From NCBI RefSeq assembly GCF_029867415.1, contig NW_026705781.1, positions 124,001 through 188,000 on the forward strand: a stretch of 64,000 nucleotides of DNA, in the 5' to 3' direction. This stretch comes from Vicia villosa (lineage: Eukaryota > Streptophyta > Magnoliopsida > Fabales > Fabaceae). Position numbers and translations under genes: made by a program. This document shows, piece by piece, positions 22,130-34,629 of the stretch. A model generated the notes under the pieces. The model searched no databases and was not told the DNA's origin. It saw only the letters and a program-made list of their open reading frames with translations. Every line of letters starts with the position of its first letter. Within the stretch, counting starts at the first letter, position 1.

Positions 22130-23548
22130 TTGAAGGTTTTCTGCGACAACATTTCTGGTTCTCTCAGATTCAGTGAGCCTCTTAACATACTTATAAGTTT
22201 GGTGCGAACTAATGTGGATGAAGTTCTTCTCAAAACCATGGTTCAATTCTATGATCCGTTACTACATTGCTTCACTTATAGAGATTTTCAGTTGGTACCA
22301 TCCTTGGAAGAATTCTCATACTTACTGGGACTCCCTGTGCTCAATCAAATCCCTTATACTGGTAAAGAAGAAGATCCTAAGTGGGAAGTCATTGTTGCTG
22401 CCCTACACTTGCCCAGATCTGAGATTGAGAAGGTTTGGATTAGTAAGAAAAAGTATTCTAGATTACCCCTTGATTTCCTTTACGAAAAGGAGGATATTTT
22501 TGCTAAAGCTTCAAGTATGGATGCTTTGGAGGCTGTTTTGTCTCTTTTAATTTATGGACAAGTTCTATTTTTCCATTATGACAAAACTGTTGATGTGGCT
22601 GCTATCAAGATATTCCTCAGTAAGAATCCCGTTCCTACTCTACTTGGGGACTTGTTACATTCTATTCATTTCCGAGTATGAAAAAGGAAAGGTTGTGTCC
22701 TTGGATGTGCTCCTCTCTTGCATAAGTGGTTTATTTCGCACTTACCCCTCTCCGTAAGAAAAAAAGATGAAGGTTTAACTTGGGCTCAAATAATTATGAA
22801 GCTTTCTTTTGACAACATCATCTGGTACCAAAAGGAGTTTGAAAGAACTTTTCTATTTGATAGTTAAGGATAATTCCCTAATATACCTCTTCTCGGCGTT
22901 CGTGGAGGAATAACTTATAATCCCATTCTAGCTCGACATCAGTTTTGTTTTTCTTTGAAGGATAGGCCACGTTCCTTGTATATTAGTGCAGAGTATTTCA
23001 GCTATGATTTAGACGAGGCAAAGAAAAGAGATCTCTTCATCAAAGCTTGGTCGAAAGTAAAGAAAGTCGGTGCTAAAGTTATAGGAAGGAAAAACTACAT
23101 GTCATGGGACCCATACTTCCAATGGGTTTATGATCGAGTTATGGAATTTGGGATGCCTTACCCATCTGATACGCCCATAGTACCAAGAGTAGCTCCTCCT
23201 ACTGTCCCAATTGCATTTGAGCCATATGTTCCTACTCCAAACGAAGATCTTATTGCAACTATTAACCGACTGAAGAGGGAAATGGATGACTTTGGGAAAT
23301 GCTTACGAAAGGTTGAAGCTGAAAAAGAAGTGTTGACACAAGATTCTAAAGAGCGAGAGACTTTACTTAACTACTTTTCTCGCAAATGGAAGATTGAAGA
23401 TTTTGTTTCCCTGGATCAGATTAATTCATGGGAGGATGAAATTTCGAGGCTTGTTCAAGAAAGAGAAGAAATGATCAAGGCACACAAGGAAGAAGTCAGG
23501 GTTCTGAAAAGCAGGCGTCGTCAGGAAGACAAAAGTCCCGGAATTTAG
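22130..23548 (+). pseudogene. Ogre ORF1 protein (plant mobile-domain-like), with internal stops
   Basis: Ogre elements carry an extra ORF upstream of gag; its role is unknown. One frame holds it: 22130-22681 (183 residues), a stop at 22679-22681, further readable sequence with stops near 22864 and 22870, and an open part at 22955-23548 (197 residues). Recognisable blocks are the YRDFQLVPSLEEFSYLLGLPV segment, the GVRGGITYNPILARHQF segment (about 22890-22950), and a C-terminal region rich in Glu/Lys/Arg that should form a coiled coil (about 23240-23530). The first part resembles the DUF7745 / plant mobile domain family of legume genomes. The frame is shared throughout, so decay is by point stops rather than shifts. 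Confidence 0.8.
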
Positions 23549-23748
23549 ACTTTTATTGTTTTTATTTATTATTATTTTCGTTTTCATTCTGATATAACTA
23601 ATGGATTATGACTTTATGAATTCATAATTTAATAATGTTTTTTTATTTTGTTTCAATAGGTGTTAAAATCCTTTTAATTTCTTGAAAACATTGCATACGC
23701 ATAATCATACCATGCATAAACATTGCATCACAGGTCTTCATAAAATAG
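23549..23748 (+). other. Spacer between ORF1 and gag
   Basis: About 200 bp, T-rich after the ORF1 stop, with no coding signal. Gag starts near the Met codons at 23749 and 23785. Confidence 0.6.
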
Positions 23749-24563
23749 ATGTCTCATCTTTCCGCTGTTTATTTTAGTGAGAAAATGGACCTTGAACAAT
23801 CTGTCAAGAATCTCCAAGCTCAGAATGCTGAATTCCAAGCTTTGATCCTTAACTTGGCCAAGGGGCAAGAAGAATTGAAGACACTTCTGATTGAGAAGGA
23901 GAAGAATCAACATAAGCATCGAGGTGATCAAGATAATCAGAGATCTAAGCTTAAGCAGTTATTTACTCCGTTACATATACCGTTGTCTCAAGTTCTCCAA
24001 CAATTTCTCAATCAGAACTTGATAACTCTATTACCTCCATATTCATTTCCTACCAATCCCACTCCTGGGTATAAATACCATGCGAGATCCCACTCCTGGG
24101 TATAAGTACCATGCGAGATGTGCTTATCATTCGAATAGTCCTGGTCATGATACAAAGGATTGTTGGCAATTGAAGCACAAGATTCAAGACCTCATTGATG
24201 ACAAGATCATTGACTTCAACTTACCTGAGGAACCTCATATGGCTAATGCTGTGTACAATCAGAAAGGTCATAATGAACACAACCAATCTGTGGGGACAAT
24301 TCTGATCTCTACACTAGTTCCACAACAAGGACGCAAGTCAGATGCATCTAAGCGTCAGTTCACAAAGATCAATATGTCACTGGCTTAGGCATTACAATAC
24401 TTACCAAAGTCAGAGTTGATTACTTTAAAGGATCCCCCTACGAATCCTAGTACTTCCGCTCGCGGCTATAATCCCAATGCGAGATGTGCATACCACTCTG
24501 GTAGCCCTGGTCACGATACACATAGTTGCTGGACGCTGAGGAACAAGATTCAAGACCTGATTG
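23749..24563 (+). pseudogene. Ogre2 Gag, central part deleted, zinc-knuckle module duplicated
   Basis: It starts with an N-terminal coiled-coil-like segment (frame of 23749). The capsid domain seen in Ogre1 is missing and the sequence jumps near 23945 to the C-terminal region. Two copies follow of a module made of a Leu-rich stretch, a Pro-rich stretch and a CX3HX5HX4C knuckle ending CW: the first knuckle at about 24118-24165 (CAYHSNSPGHDTKDC) and the second at about 24484-24531 (CAYHSGSPGHDTHSC). They share a frame, with a TAG near 24386 between. A 31-bp direct repeat (around 24061-24121) shifts the frame before the first knuckle. The reading is cut at 24563 by an LTR. Confidence 0.78.
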
Positions 24564-27500
24564 TGTCATACCCTAAAATTTGTCCTCCTCTATGCATCTT
24601 CAATGGCTCATGGTTCAAAGGTGTATTCAAGGAACATCCTCCTAATCAAGGGCCTTTCAAAATTAGGGTTTGCATTTTATCAAAGAATTTTGAATCTCCA
24701 TGTTCTCAAATGGATCTCAAGGTGTCTCATATGTCTAAAGGTATCTCTATGTCAATTATCAAGCTTCTATCCCAAGGATTGCGCACTCAATGGCTCAGAT
24801 GATCAATAATCGACTATGCTGATCTAAAAGTCAACTATAGTCAAAGTACAGTCAAAACTCCTAACTTTTGGTCAACATCAATTATGTGAGGTTATATCCA
24901 TCATTTGATCAAAGGTTGATCATGATCCATCAATATAAAATCATAAATGAACAAACGCAAAGGTTCAAATTAGGGTTTTTTATAGGAGAAAGTCAACTCA
25001 ACTTTGACTGGTCATAACTTTCACATGGAGCATCAAAAATCTCCCAATCAAAGCCTATTTTGGAGGAAATTTGATTCTCTACAAATTTGTCTCTCACAAG
25101 CCAAAGCCATAAATTATTCATTTGAGAGACATAGTCCAATACATTACAGGTCCTCCAAAAAGTCAACAAAAGACACCTTTTGAGTCAAAGCTCATAACTT
25201 GAGCATGGAAGCTCCAATTGAGGTGAAACCAAAAGGAGGTTTTAAAGGACTCATCAACTTGCTAAAAAGTCCTAGAATGAGTTCATACGATTAAAATTGA
25301 AGGAGATACAAAGCTTAGAAGTTGGTCGATTTTGGAGAAATACATAAAACCCTAACTAAGTGATTTTGGTTTTCTTGACTAATGGGCCCAATTTTTGAAT
25401 TGTAAACATGATTAATACATAAATAGAAGCCCATAAGATCGTTCCCACATGTTTATGATATTTTATTTAATTTATTTGGATTTATTCATTTAAAAACTAA
25501 AATAAATTAGATAAAATCATAAAATGATGAAATAAATCATGGGATTATACTTCTAATCATTTGGAGGCCCAAAGATACTTCTACAAAGGTTTAAATTCAT
25601 AAGGCATAGTAAAGGGGATATAATTTCCAAGATTAGAAAGAAATAATAGGTGTTTTATCAAGAATTATTTTCTCCAAATACAAGGTGTCCAAGCCCATCA
25701 AAGAACCCTAAAAGGAGGCATATATATATTCTAAAAAAAAACACTCACGGGGGGGGGGGGAGGCAAGAGAAATTAGGGTTTCAAGAACAAAAAATTTCAA
25801 GGAGGAAGTACAATTCGGGATTGGAGTTTCAGCCAATCTTAATCGATCATGGCCATTTAAACCTCCTCATGACAATATTAGGATCAAGTTTCAATCATTG
25901 CTCAAGCCAGAAAGGTCCCATAATCACTTCATTGATCTTCACCGAAGGCAAGCCTTATTAAAACTAAAACTCATGATTTATACGTTCACAATTAATTTCA
26001 CGCTTACATATGTGTTATTAACGGTGTAAGAGACAAGTTTAACGTTTCGTTGGCAAGTTTAAGCGTAGGAACAAGAACCTGCCATGGTTAGGGCATAGCT
26101 TAGTGATTGTTCGTATGTCCACGCCTTGACTGTTTCAGTGCCAAATTCGAGCATCCAGGTGGTCGTGAGGGTCTATAAAGAAGATCTGGGCTTTTTGTTT
26201 TGTCTTCCATGGTTTGTTTTTGCAAGTTTGAGGGTCGTGTTAGTTTGCTATGAAATCGGACCCATGAGTCGTAGCTAACTCGTAGCTATTTTTGGTAGTG
26301 GATTTGTGCAGGTTCTTTAGGTTGAAGACGAAGAGGACGTGGCATGCTTCCATTCGTAGGTTTAAATTTCAGAAAACCCTGGGATACGCGCGCAATATTG
26401 TGATTGGCTGGTCAACTTTTTAGGATTTCTCTCCCTTCGCTCATTGGCTCAAACGCATGCATCGGGTCCCACTACGACTCACTTTTTTGACTTTTTCGTT
26501 TACCATGCTTTATCATATTTGTTGTTTGTTGGCTGTTTGCTAAACATCAGATGCACGCAGCATAGTTGGTCATGAACAAGCGAGCGGTATCCCAAGGGCC
26601 TGGGTTCGATACTCAGGTTCCAACATGTATTTTTATGAATAAACAATTTTCGTGATCCAGGGCGTGTCACCTCCACAAGGCATATGGTATTCCCTCAATT
26701 CGCAGCCACAAGATCTCATACAATCCCAATCTAACGCCCAAGAAAATGCATGTATATCATGGACATTCAACCTAACCATATACAATCAAAACCAGGTTTC
26801 TTCATATATTTACTTTATTATTTACCTTATTTTGTTAAATGATTAGATTAAGTGATTAATTAATATTGTTTAATTTAAATGGTTTATTTAATTAGAATTA
26901 GAATATAATTAGGATTTAGGATTATATTATTTCCCGACTTCGATTATTTCGACTTAATTAATTTAATTTTAATATTAAATCACAAAAACCTTAGAAAGGA
27001 TATATTAGGATTTATCCAATCCCATTACCGTTGGGGCAAAATATTAACCTTCGATTAATTCTCTCCTAGAGCCGACTAAAGCTATTAGTCGCGAGAGATA
27101 AAAGAATAAAAAATATCAAATCTAAAATACATTCAATTTGCTGCCCGCGACGATCGAATCTATCGATCAGAGTAACCAGCAATGTCCATTATTCCGTTAG
27201 CTATACTGATCAAATCTATTGATCATCACATCTAAAGCTGACATATTAAAATTAGGGTGGTACGCCCGAATCTAAAACACACTAAACCACGACATACGGA
27301 TTTTCATCCTTTTCAATCAGGCAATTCAAAATGCCTTTCAAATAACAACTTCCAAAACTACGACAGGCCATTCAAAAAGCCTTTAAACACCTCCATAATC
27401 AATTCTAAGGCGTACAACCCTGTGCCCGAACTACGTTGACTCTGATTCTCCCTAAGGAGATACGTAGGCACTTGGATAACCAAGGCGAGTCCCCCTCCCT

Positions 27501-27747
27501 AAAATCTCAATTCACTTAAAATCTCAATTTTGCCCTTTTCATTTCATTAGCTATTAACCTCTATAATTTTGGCCATAAACCTTTATTTTAAGATCCACCC
27601 TTAGGAAAGGGTTGAGGGTGCCTAAGACCTTCCCTCGACCTGATTATAATAACTTACCCCGAATCTCTAAACTGCATAAGGTTTCCTATTCTCCTTGGTA
27701 GAATAGGTGGCGACTCTAAATCTATATTTTTATGGCAGGTTGCTACA
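24564..27747 (+). mobile_element. Ogre-family LTR inside Ogre2, without a visible target duplication
   Basis: It starts TGTCATACCCTAAAATTTG and ends GGTTGCTACA (3184 bp). It interrupts the gag knuckle region. Flanks are GATTG on the left and GTTAA on the right, which do not match, so it is not a clean solo LTR; a deletion on the right is likely because 3' UTR sequence follows. The first 600 bp align with the LTR at 30402, and the last 350 bp with the end of the Ogre1 LTR. A poly-G run lies at about 25749-25760, and a TATA-like CATATATATATTC near 25718. Confidence 0.72.
26564..26616 (+). other. tRNA-like T-arm / B-box motif in an Ogre LTR
   Basis: CCTGGGTTCGATACTCAGG (about 26599-26617) folds as a T-arm with a GTTCGAT loop, and a weak D-arm-like stretch (AGTTGGTCATGAACAAGCG) precedes it. 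It is not a complete tRNA. Confidence 0.45.
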
Positions 27748-29526
27748 GTTAACCCAATTATAATAGCTGTTGTTTACACAAATAATGATGGGTTCCCGTA
27801 ACCATTAAATCAGGTAGTCAATATCCATAAAAAATAAAAAGTTGTAAACTCAAAACCTATGAAGAAGACTTATCAAAAATCGAAACATCCCACTGACTGT
27901 AATCTCCAAATAAACAGTTCAGGAAAAAGTTAGGGATAACAAAGTCAAAAAAAGAGGTCACTAAAAATTCCTTGACAAAAGGGAAAGAATTACAAAAATA
28001 GAAAAGGACGACTGCCTGTCCAAATAAACTTCAATTACTTAAACCATCATCAAATGTCAAAGTTACGACTTCAAAGCTCTGCTAGAACTCAAAAGGCAAA
28101 GTTAACTGAGCATAGGATCGAAGAACATCACAAAGATTGGGAAGGGTACAAATAAACTTTGAGCCTTTTATCCTCTGTTTCTTAAACCATGAACCAAGCC
28201 ACGTTACAACCCTTGAAAGTCCTAACTGAAGCATGGTTAGTTTGAAAGCATACTGTCACCAAAAGGGTATCCTAACTCCTTAAGGTTTACCACAAATGCT
28301 GAGTTGATATTCCGTCTTTTACAGACATCACGTTTTTATAAACATCACGCTTTTACATCTCCAGTTTAAATGTTTTTCAACAAACTCAAGACAAACATAT
28401 GCATTGCATCTCATTAATACATTATTAAACATATTTTGCTACATAATTTCAAATGTTAGCAACAGGAAGAACCTGCACAAGGTACAACTAATGACTAACA
28501 GTTATCCCGACAGACAAGATCACTCCAGAAGCAATGTCTCCTACGTATACAAGGGGCGCGACGTGTTTTGTCCAATCAATCTGGGGAAATCAAGTCAAGA
28601 TTCCAAGAATCTCTCAAATGTCGAATAATCAAAGGCATACATCCCAAGTGGGTTTCAAACTATTTCCCGATCAATTTGGGATAGTCAGGTCAAGTTTCAA
28701 AAAATCTCTCAGAAGTATCAACAATCAGGGGCATGCACCCAAGTGGGTTTGAAGCTACTTCCCGATCAGCCAGGGGCATCATACTAAGTAGTAGGGGCAT
28801 GTCACCCAGAGTACACATCTCATAAGGTCCTCGCGAGGCGAATGTTTCCAAAGTCCCTACTAGCCGGGGCAAATCTATGCAAGACCAGTTTAAAATCTTG
28901 ATCAAAATTCAGTGGTGTGTCCTAATCAATACAAATCCAAGAATGGGAGTTACTATAATACTGGGGGCAACGTTCAAGAAATCCATGATTTTCCACAAAT
29001 TCGGTTTCACAGGATCATATCCCCACAGAGTAATCATATCCAAATGTTCTCGCCCCACAAAGACTTAGTTCCTCAACTGAGTTTACATCTTCTACACTGC
29101 CGGTTCCCCGATACTATTCTCTTCTCCAAGCAGGGTTATTCATCTCTCTTATCCCCAGTCAGGGTACATCAAAGATCAAATTGTTTTCATCCCATAACAA
29201 AAATCATAAATCCCCAGCGGAGCATCTTCGAGACAAAATCAAACATCAAAATGAGAACAACACAGAGATTTACTTTCTCAAAACATTCCAAATAGTATCA
29301 GTTATACATCATATACATCACATACATATTCATACATTGCACACAGTTATAATTCGTACATAACATACAAAGCTCCCCATTTATTTTGAGAACTTCACCT
29401 CATTACATGCATCATAAACATCGCATAAAACTGACATTGTTACCAAGTGATTATTATCTTACAGGTACATTACAAATATGATCAACGCAATAATTCAAAT
29501 CTTAAAGCCATTCAAAGGCAAAGCCT

Positions 29527-30110
29527 AACGCACGCTCTTTTTGACAACAAATTGGATCCGGTCTAACGCACGACCCGTCCATCAGCCTAACGCACGACTT
29601 TCTAGACATCTACCGATGCAAATGGGATTCAGTCTAACGCACGACTCATCCTTCAGCCTAACGCACGGCCTTTCAGACATCTACCGATGCAATTGGATCC
29701 GGTCTAACGCACGACGCGTCCTTCCGCCTAACGCACGACTTTCCAGACATCTACCGATGCAAATGGGATTCAGTCTAACGCACGACTCATACTTCAGCCT
29801 AACGCACGGCCTTCAAGACATCTACCGATGCAATTGGATCCGGTCTAATGCACGACCTGTCCTTTAGCCTGACGCACGACCTTCCCGACATCTACCGATG
29901 CAATTGGATTTAGTCTAACGCACGACTCATCCTTCAGCCTAACGCACGGCTTTCCAGACATCTACCGATGCAAATTCGATTCAGTCTAACGCACAACTCA
30001 TCCTTTAGCCTAACGCACGGCTTTCCAGACATTTACCGATGCAAATTGGATTCAATTTAATGCACGACTCATCCTTCAGTCTAACTTATGATTCATCCTA
30101 AGTATATTCT
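29527..30110 (+). repeat. 72-bp minisatellite in Ogre2 3' UTR
   Basis: About eight tandem units of roughly 72 bp. Each has two TAACGCACG half-motifs and one ACATCTACCGATGCAA segment. Units alternate between a GGATCCGGTCTAACG form and a GGATTCAGTCTAACG form, so a two-unit higher-order pattern may exist. The open frame through it (29541-29867) is a by-product of the repeat. Confidence 0.88.
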
Positions 30111-30389
30111 TCAGATACGGTCTAACGTACGACGTATTCTAACTCTCAAGTCTATCAAGCTGGATGGCATCTTTAAGCCCATCTCAATCAAGTCTCTCAA
30201 CATCCGGAAGGCATCTTTAAGCCTATCTCCGAAAATATTCTTCCTGAATGGCATCTTTAAGCCCATCTCCGAAAAGGTCCCTATATCATCAAGGGCAAAT
30301 TTCTTGGTATTCTAGTGTTCAATCCTCTTCCACCTTCAGATTCCAACAGGCACACAGGCCAATCTACATCTTCAGGTTTAAGAAGATTA

Positions 30390-30401
30390 AACAGGGGCAG
30401 C
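30390..30401 (+). other. Ogre2 polypurine tract
   Basis: AACAGGGGCAGC immediately before the LTR start TGTCATACC at 30402; the expected plus-strand DNA primer. Confidence 0.85.
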
Positions 30402-33400
30402 TGTCATACCCTAAAATTTTCCCATCTCATTTCCCTATTCAAGCTCATACTAAAGTTCAAGACTCAAAGGCATACTCTCCTAAACAATGAACTCCTGAAT
30501 TAGGGTTTTACTTTCTCTGAAGAAAGTCAATGAATCAAAGGCTCAAAACATCTCATATGGCCTATGATGTTTCAAATTATCTCCATGACAAAATTCAGGC
30601 TCTAATTCAAAGGATTGGTCACTCAATTGCTCAAAAAGTCAAACAGTCGACTAATTTGGCCTAAAAGTCAACTGTGGTCAAAGTACAGTCAAAACTCTTG
30701 ATTTTTTGTCAACAACCTTATTTTGAAGTATCATTCATAATTTGATCAAGGATTGATCATGGTTCATCAAGAAAAGATCATAAATTAGCAAATTCAAAAG
30801 TTTCTAAATCAGGGTTTTCATAGGAGAAAGTCAACCGAACTTTGACCAGTCATAACTCCTACATGGAACATAAAAAATTTCCCACCCAAAGCTCATTTAG
30901 GATTAAATTGATTTCTCTACAATTTTGTCTCTCACAAGCCAAGCCTAAAAATGTTTCATTTGAGAGATATGGATCAAAACATTATAGGTCTTTTTCAAAA
31001 GTCAACCAAAAGTCATCTTTTTCAAAAGAGCACACAAGGAGCATGGAAAATTATTTTGACATGGGACTAAAGTTATTGATTAGAGGACTCTTCAATGTTT
31101 CTAAAAAGTCCTAGAACTCCTCCATACCTCAAAAATTGAGGGAGGTATGCCTTGTCAAAGTTGGACAATTTTGAGAAGGAAAATGTGAAGAAAAAGGCTT
31201 CAAAATGGATTTCTTGGCAAATAGGCCCAAGATTTTTTGATCCAATCTTGCCACACAAGTCATCTAGAAGCTTCAATCTGAAAACCACAAAAATATGATG
31301 AATATTTGATTTTATTTGAAATTTTATTCATTTAAATCATACTCCCTCCGTCCCAAATTATAAGAGAAAGTCACTTTTTAGATTCATTGAACAATTTATG
31401 TATCTGGTCTATATATAGACTAAATACATTAATTATTCAATGAATCTAAAAAGTGAATTTCTCTTATAATTTGGGACGGAGGGAGTATATTTAATCAATA
31501 TTTGGAAGCAAAAACAAAAAGATTTGATTTTTCTTTTAATTCAATCACAATCAATAATGACAATATCCAATATTGAGTGTTAATTTCGTGGAGATTGAGT
31601 TAGGAAATATTAGGAAGAGATTGAATCAAAATTGGCTTATTTTAGAAACTTTCATAAATCAAATTTCCAACAAATTGCAATATTGGATTCAACAAGATTT
31701 GATCAAGTTTTATTGACCTAAATCCCTCACCTATATAAACACAAACTTTCCAGACCCCTTGCTAATGAATCTTCTTCCTCAAGAACCCTAAGCCCGAGCT
31801 TCAAAAGTCAAAGAAAATCCAAACTCCAATTCTGAATTGCAGGCCAATTCAAGAGTTCTTGTGCATCCTAACACATTCCCTAGTGTTCACTAAAGCTAAT
31901 TGAATAGTTGCACGCGTTCAATACTCTCAGAACAGCCTCCACCAAGTCCCGATTTGTCGATTCTAAATTCGGTTCGATTTGCATTATTCATGATTCATTG
32001 ATGTTATTTGAATACATATTATTGTTTGCCATGATGCATAAATTATTTCTGGAAGTTTAATTGCATTTTCATGTATGATTGCCATAGATTACCATTTTAG
32101 GGTTCTTAGGTTTTAAATTAGGGATTCGTGATTGAATAAAAATCAGTAGAAATCAATGGCATATTTGAAATCTGGGAGTCCGGACGATCTTGTCGAAAGG
32201 GTCGCGAAATATTTTTTTGTTGTTCTTGTGGTATTCGTAAATGGCAGGTGTAAAAGGCATGGCTTTTATAGCGCGTTTGCAAACAAACGCTGTAAAAGAT
32301 GTTGTTGCATAAAATCCAAGGAAGAAGACGATGACGCGTCTTCCCCTCATTGGTTCCTTTTGCGCGGGCGTCAGGTTTTTAAAACTTGGGGATCCAGCGT
32401 GTCTTCATCCACGTGCATACAATACACCCTCGTCCTTCCAACCGGTGGATCAACTCTGGAAACCATCTCACGCTTCTGAATGTGCAGCTCCATCATACGC
32501 CCTCAACCATGTGCCACACTAGATCCAGCAAAGTTTTTTTTTCAATTTTTTTTTCTTTTTAATTACATAACTTGTTTTTAATTTTTATTATATATTGTTT
32601 ATAAAAATTCTTTTTAGAAAACAATTTTTTTTACTTCTCTTTATTTTTCCAAAAAAAAAAAACATAAAAAAAATATTTATTTTATTTTAATTTAATTATT
32701 ATTAAATAATTTGTTTTAATATTCTAAATTAGTTTAATTTGTTTAATTAAGTAATTTTTTTTATTAATTTTGTTAATTGATAAAAAATATATTAGGGCTA
32801 GGATATTTAATCGAAACTTGATTTTCACCGATTTAATTAATTAGGTTGAAAACCGATAATTAATTAAATTGATTTTATTTATTCTATTAATCATATTTAA
32901 TTCGTACCCTAATCAGGGTCTATGAAAGTCATGCCTGCACTGAAAATGTTTTCCTTGTGTAGTTTTTCAGGGTCATCATCAGACTTCCTCCGACTATGAG
33001 CCATATCAGATCAAAAGCTAAGTCCCTAATTTTATTATTATTTAGTTATTCATTTATTTTTGCCTTCTAATTTAAATTAGGGTTTATCTTCAATATCAAT
33101 GAACTCTGCCTACACTCGCCCTTTGTTGTTTATTTGTCCTTTTCCAATGTTCAGGGTTAGTCAGCTGGTCAAAGCTCGATTAATCGATAACCTTAAAACC
33201 TAATCTATTTTACTTTCTTTCTTTTAAATTATTATTTATGTCAGACCTACTGCTCTGTTGGGGTTTTATTATTGCTTTTTCCCCTTCCCCATGGTTTGTC
33301 ATGTAACTGCTTTTGGTTTGTATTGCTTGGCCTTGACGGCACTTAACACTGTATATATAAACTGCGTGGTTAGTAATCCTAGGGAGTGATAACCTCGAAC

Positions 33401-34217
33401 TGAATCTAGAATCACCTAATTACAAGATAATATAATTGAATCTGGTCACGTGATTGTTGCACCCACACACCTTTTATGGTAACCTCTCTTGTTGCCTGTT
33501 GCCTGTTGCCTGTTGCCTTGTGTTTTTCTGTGCATAATAGCCAAGTCCCTCGGATACGAGGATACCTCAGCAATGTTGCCCTCGGTTCATTCCTAAGATC
33601 ATAAGTCCCAATGATGCTGCCTTCGATTCACTAATGTGATCTCGTCCCTCGAAGTTGCCTATGAAATGCTGAGGTATCCTCTGGTTGCCTAACAAACGGC
33701 TATTATGATCCTTCCCTTAGACTACCTGCCCCTCTATGGCAGCGAGAGTCTTGTGGCGAATGATAACTCGATGACCATTTAACCTCCAAATAATAGGACT
33801 TCCCTACCCTCCTATGGTATGGATAGCCCTGAAAGGCTAAAAGAACATTTTTCATCTAACCAGGTAATTTGCCCTTAATTGCATGCTCTGTTTTAAAATT
33901 CCCTTTTCTACTCTTTTCTCAAAAAACTCCGGTAAGGCTACGCTCATTTACGAGCTAAAGTCCTTATTTTTATTCTTCTACATTTATAAACTTTTGATTT
34001 CAAAACTAAAGAGCAAAGCAATTAAGAGCCCATGGAAAACCATGGATCCAAAGGGTGCCTTACACCTTCCCTTTGTATAAATAACCCCCGAACTCAGTTT
34101 TCTTTTAAAAAGGTTTTTCCTATTCTTTTAGCCTTTCTATTTAATTTGGGTAAAATAAAAGTCGGTGGCAACTCTTGCTTACCGTACATTCCGATAAATT
34201 CAGTTCACCGTATTACA
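30402..34217 (+). mobile_element. Ogre2 3' LTR
   Basis: 3816 bp from TGTCATACCCTAAAATTTTC to CCGTATTACA. TATA-like CTATATAAAC at 31731-31740 gives a likely promoter. Its length includes a MITE at 31342-31485. Near 33480-33720 there are Ogre-like TCCCTCGGATACGAGGATACC and TGTTGCCTG repeats. LINE sequence starts at 34218. Confidence 0.82.
31342..31485. mobile_element. Stowaway-type MITE (Tc1/mariner)
   Basis: CTCCCTCCGTCCC termini, near-perfect terminal inverted repeats of more than 45 bp, total 144 bp, and TA duplications at 31340-31341 and 31486-31487. This is the classic Stowaway signature. It has no coding capacity and would be mobilised by a mariner transposase. Confidence 0.95.
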
Positions 34218-34629
34218 CTTTCCATAGAAGTCCACCACCTCCTGAACAATATCAGTTTTAGTAGTAAGCATAGTCCCATCATCTTTCTGAATAATGCTCA
34301 TTCTTTGAGAGTTTTACTTAGATTTTAGATAGGCATGGAAATAGGCATTATTTACATCCCCTAATATGATCCAGTCAATTTTAGTTCTTTGTTACATTAT
34401 CTTTTCCTCCATCTCATTCTAGTAAATCACTTCCTCAATTCTTGTCTTAACCAAGTCAATAACAGTTGTTTCCATCTAATGACATTTAAGTTCCCCATAA
34501 GCCTGGTCAAGCATCTATATAGCTTTAAGCTTTTTGCTCTAAATATCAGTTGACTTTCTCTGCAGCTTCAGTAAATCAGGTCTCAATCTCTTCAACTAAA
34601 TCCACAGTTTCTACATAGGAGTGCCTCTT
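34218..34629 (-). pseudogene. LINE ORF2 fragment (region between endonuclease and RT)
   Basis: On the minus strand, with several stops, the reading includes a GDVNNAYFHAYLK stretch, matching the WLxxGDxNTxFFH hallmark of plant L1-type LINE ORF2, followed by SQRMSIIQKDDGTMLTTKTDI, a typical segment before the RT domain. It is continuous with the endonuclease part at 40538-41457 once the solo LTR is removed. The RT proper is missing because Ogre2 begins at 34217. Confidence 0.78.

Larger units (their letters stand above)
27748..30401 (+). other. Ogre2 3' UTR
   Basis: Non-coding, 2.65 kb. Blocks near 27850-27960 and 28130-28240 match 53200-53330 and 53500-53600. Purine tracts AGGGGCA recur near 28730, 28768, 28790 and 28865. 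A minisatellite occupies 29527-30110. It ends with the polypurine tract at 30390-30401. Confidence 0.78.
20892..34217 (+). mobile_element. Ogre2: Ogre-type Ty3/gypsy element lacking pol
   Basis: Order: LTR tail (20892-21326), Arg-type primer site, ORF1, rearranged gag, an inserted Ogre-family LTR (24564-27747), 3' UTR with minisatellite, polypurine tract, 3' LTR (30402-34217). The tail 20892-21326 matches the end of the 3' LTR (about 33711-34217). Protease, RT, RNase H and integrase are absent. The right end lies against LINE sequence at 34218. Confidence 0.82.

Noticed and set aside
22554..22757. Second open frame overlapping Ogre ORF1
   Set aside because: Different frame from the conserved ORF1 sequence, which continues across its stop at 22679; shadow frame.
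29541..29867. 108-residue open frame with repeated residues
   Set aside because: It is a translation of the 72-bp minisatellite, whose unit length is divisible by three.
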